Assembly (NCBI GenBank): GCA_016935885.1
Contig: JAFGQA010000356.1
Span: 1-6,244, forward strand
Reading direction: 5' to 3'
Length of the DNA stretch: 6,244 bases
From: Phycisphaerae bacterium
GTDB taxonomy: Bacteria > Planctomycetota > Phycisphaerae > UBA1845 > UTPLA1
In this document: positions 5,488-6,244 of the stretch, piece after piece
Layout: every line of letters starts with the position of its first letter
Position numbering within the stretch: position 1 is the first letter of the stretch
Position numbers and translations under genes: made by a program
The notes under the pieces: model-generated
What the model saw: only the letters and a program-made list of their open reading frames with translations
Told to the model about the DNA's origin: nothing
Database searches by the model: none

Positions 5488-6114
5488 TTCCTCCTCCCGC
5501 CGGTGGCACCCCGTCTCCTCGATCAGCTCTCGCGCCGCAGCCACACGCCTGTCGGCCGCCTCCCGGTCGCCCTCCGCCAGCGCCAGCCGCGCGAAGCCGA
5601 GGTGGCAATCGGTGACGTGCAGCTTCATCCACCCCGCCGCGTCGCGCGTCGCGATGTCCAGCGCCTCATTCAGATCGGCCCGAGCCTCGGCGTGGTCGCC
5701 GGTGAATAAGTGCAACTCCGCCCGGGCAAGCAGGCCGCGAGGAAGATCATCCTGATTGTTCGCCTCACGCAAGCCTTCCACCGCCAGATCGATGTGCCTC
5801 TTTGCCTCCTTGAGCACCGCGCACGAATAGCATGAGCGATCGTGCCGCTTGGCCGCCGGGCCGGCTTGCCGTTTGGCGGATCTGGCGTTAGCGTCATTCC
5901 CCAGCGAGTCCTTGCGGGCGTCCGACCCAACCCCCTGCGCCTCGAGCAGACGCGCGATGTGGTAGGATGGTATTGGCTTGCCGGGCAGGACCGACTTGCC
6001 GGACAGGACCGGCTCGGGGGAGGGGACCGGCTTGCTGGACCGCGTGGGCTCGCAGCGCCGTCGGGGCGATCGGCGCGTCGTTGGACATGAACCGTCTTTG
6101 CGGAGGTACGCCAC
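5464..6114 (-). CDS. TPR-like protein, probably a C-terminal remnant fused to repeat-derived sequence
   Basis: This 216-codon frame starts at GTG (6112-6114), without a clear Shine-Dalgarno. Residues 101-210 look like genuine protein: helix-turn-helix hairpins of TPR type (124-155, GLLARAELHLFTGDHAEARA; 164-202, CHLGFARLALAEGDREAADR) ending in ELIEETGCHRREEEL. That ending resembles the C-termini of large TPR proteins, some attached to NTPase or signalling domains (recollection of the pattern). Residues 1-100 do not look real: 30-50 are Pro-rich hexapeptides from an 18-bp tandem repeat, and 78-98 come from the 65-bp direct repeat. The last residues RTANGE and the stop come from the heptamer array. 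I infer a decayed gene: the original N-terminus is lost and the C-terminus altered. A real small protein is possible. It is codirectional with the acyl-CoA operon but is separated from it by that operon's promoter. Confidence 0.5.
   Translation of the reverse strand: MAYLRKDGSCPTTRRSPRRRCEPTRSSKPVPSPEPVLSGKSVLPGKPIPSYHIARLLEAQGVGSDARKDSLGNDANARSAKRQAGPAAKRHDRSCYSCAVLKEAKRHIDLAVEGLREANNQDDLPRGLLARAELHLFTGDHAEARADLNEALDIATRDAAGWMKLHVTDCHLGFARLALAEGDREAADRRVAAARELIEETGCHRREEELRTANGE
5818..5882. repeat. 65-bp imperfect direct repeat, copy A
   Basis: This segment matches 6150-6214 at about 54 of 65 positions without gaps (35 of 39 in the core 5844-5882), with a constant offset of 332 bp. The core begins GCCGCTTGGCCG and ends GTTTGGCGGATC. 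It lies inside the TPR-remnant frame, directly before the part that looks like real protein. Confidence 0.85.
5976..6042. repeat. 18-bp degenerate tandem repeat
   Basis: The units are GCTTGCCGGGCAGGACCG (5976-5993), ACTTGCCGGACAGGACCG (5994-6011, 16 of 18 matching), a more diverged unit (6012-6029, 12 of 18) and a shortened one (6030-6042). In the minus-strand frame they give six-residue, Pro/Ser/Gly-rich units (PVPSPE, PVLSGK, SVLPGK). The period is a multiple of three, so unit gain or loss keeps the frame. Confidence 0.75.
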
Positions 6115-6141
6115 TGAGATAGAAACGCAGGCGCTCGAAGG

Positions 6142-6243
6142 TTAGGCGTCGCGCGAAAATAACATGATCGATTGCGCCGCTTGGCCGGCCTGCCGGCTTG
6201 CTGTTTGGCGGATCAACCGTTTAAGTTGTCTCTGCGCGGCTCC
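6142..6243 (-). CDS. Possible C-terminal fragment running in from the right edge
   Basis: One minus-strand frame is open from the window edge for 33 codons to TAA (6142-6144), reading GAAQRQLKRL and ending SIMLFSRDA. Its stop is 27 bp before the GTG of the next frame. It overlaps repeat copy B. In this frame five of the codon differences from copy A are synonymous (ACA/ACG, GCG/GCA, TTA/CTA, TTT/TTC, GCC/GCT), but about six are not. All three minus-strand frames are open across the repeat core, so this may be chance. I recognise no family. Confidence 0.2.
   Translation of the reverse strand, partial: GAAQRQLKRLIRQTASRQAGQAAQSIMLFSRDA
6150..6214. repeat. 65-bp imperfect direct repeat, copy B
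   Basis: This is the partner of 5818-5882, same orientation, 332 bp away, about 83% identical overall and 90% over the 39-bp core (6176-6214). Beyond GGATC the two copies diverge, though faint similarity may continue for about 25 bp. It lies upstream of the TPR-remnant frame. The pair looks like two members of a dispersed repeat family rather than one recent duplication. Confidence 0.85.
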
Positions 6244-6244
6244 T

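Noticed and set aside
5894..6088. Minus-strand frame of 64 codons from ATG at 6088 (MSNDAPIAP)
   Set aside because: It has no Shine-Dalgarno, and most of it is the 18-bp tandem repeat in another frame (GPVRQVGPARQ). It cannot be excluded but I see no support.
6135..6150. GTTAGGCG as part of an integron attC site
   Set aside because: I found no paired complementary core site or attC-like folding around it; a single short match is expected by chance.

Overview
The window comes from a GC-rich bacterial chromosome. Every gene I can defend lies on the minus strand. I suspect a planctomycete, perhaps of the Phycisphaerae. That rests on the style of the intergenic DNA: heptanucleotide tandem arrays, a GTGGCACAGGCGTCTC-type palindrome, and repeat patches between operon genes. 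It is an inference from general familiarity, not a proven placement. Myxobacteria, Acidobacteria or other GC-rich groups remain possible.

The core (235-5060) is a four-gene acyl-CoA degradation cluster read right to left: acyl-CoA dehydrogenase A (3909-5060), acyl-CoA dehydrogenase B (2613-3806), acetyl-CoA C-acetyltransferase/thiolase (1311-2492) and 3-hydroxybutyryl-CoA dehydrogenase (235-1095). Together they cover three of the four beta-oxidation steps on a short-chain acyl-CoA: FAD oxidation, then (enoyl-CoA hydratase, absent here), NAD oxidation of the 3-hydroxyacyl-CoA, and thiolysis to acetyl-CoA. All expected catalytic residues are present. A near-consensus sigma-70-type promoter (5278-5305) sits about 210 nt upstream of the first gene, so the cluster is probably one transcription unit with a long leader. 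Gaps between genes are wide for an operon (102, 120 and 215 bp) and carry repeat-like DNA.

Upstream (5061-5463) is a 403-bp gene-free stretch. It holds a pair of 18-bp direct repeats in the leader, the promoter, a dense series of G-runs on the operon's coding strand, and two different 7-bp tandem arrays.

The right end (5464-6244) carries an open frame whose C-terminal half looks like the last TPR-type helices of a much larger TPR protein. Its N-terminal half is repeat-derived low-complexity sequence, and its last codons and stop lie in a heptamer array. A 65-bp imperfect direct repeat occurs both inside this frame and upstream of it. I read this as a gene remnant in repeat-rich DNA. The left end (1-234) has no confident gene, only a possible C-terminal fragment on the plus strand.

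I found no RNA gene, CRISPR array, transposase or convincing new multi-gene system. The metabolic genes are ordinary. The unexplained material is the repeat and G-rich DNA around the operon promoter and the remnant beside it.
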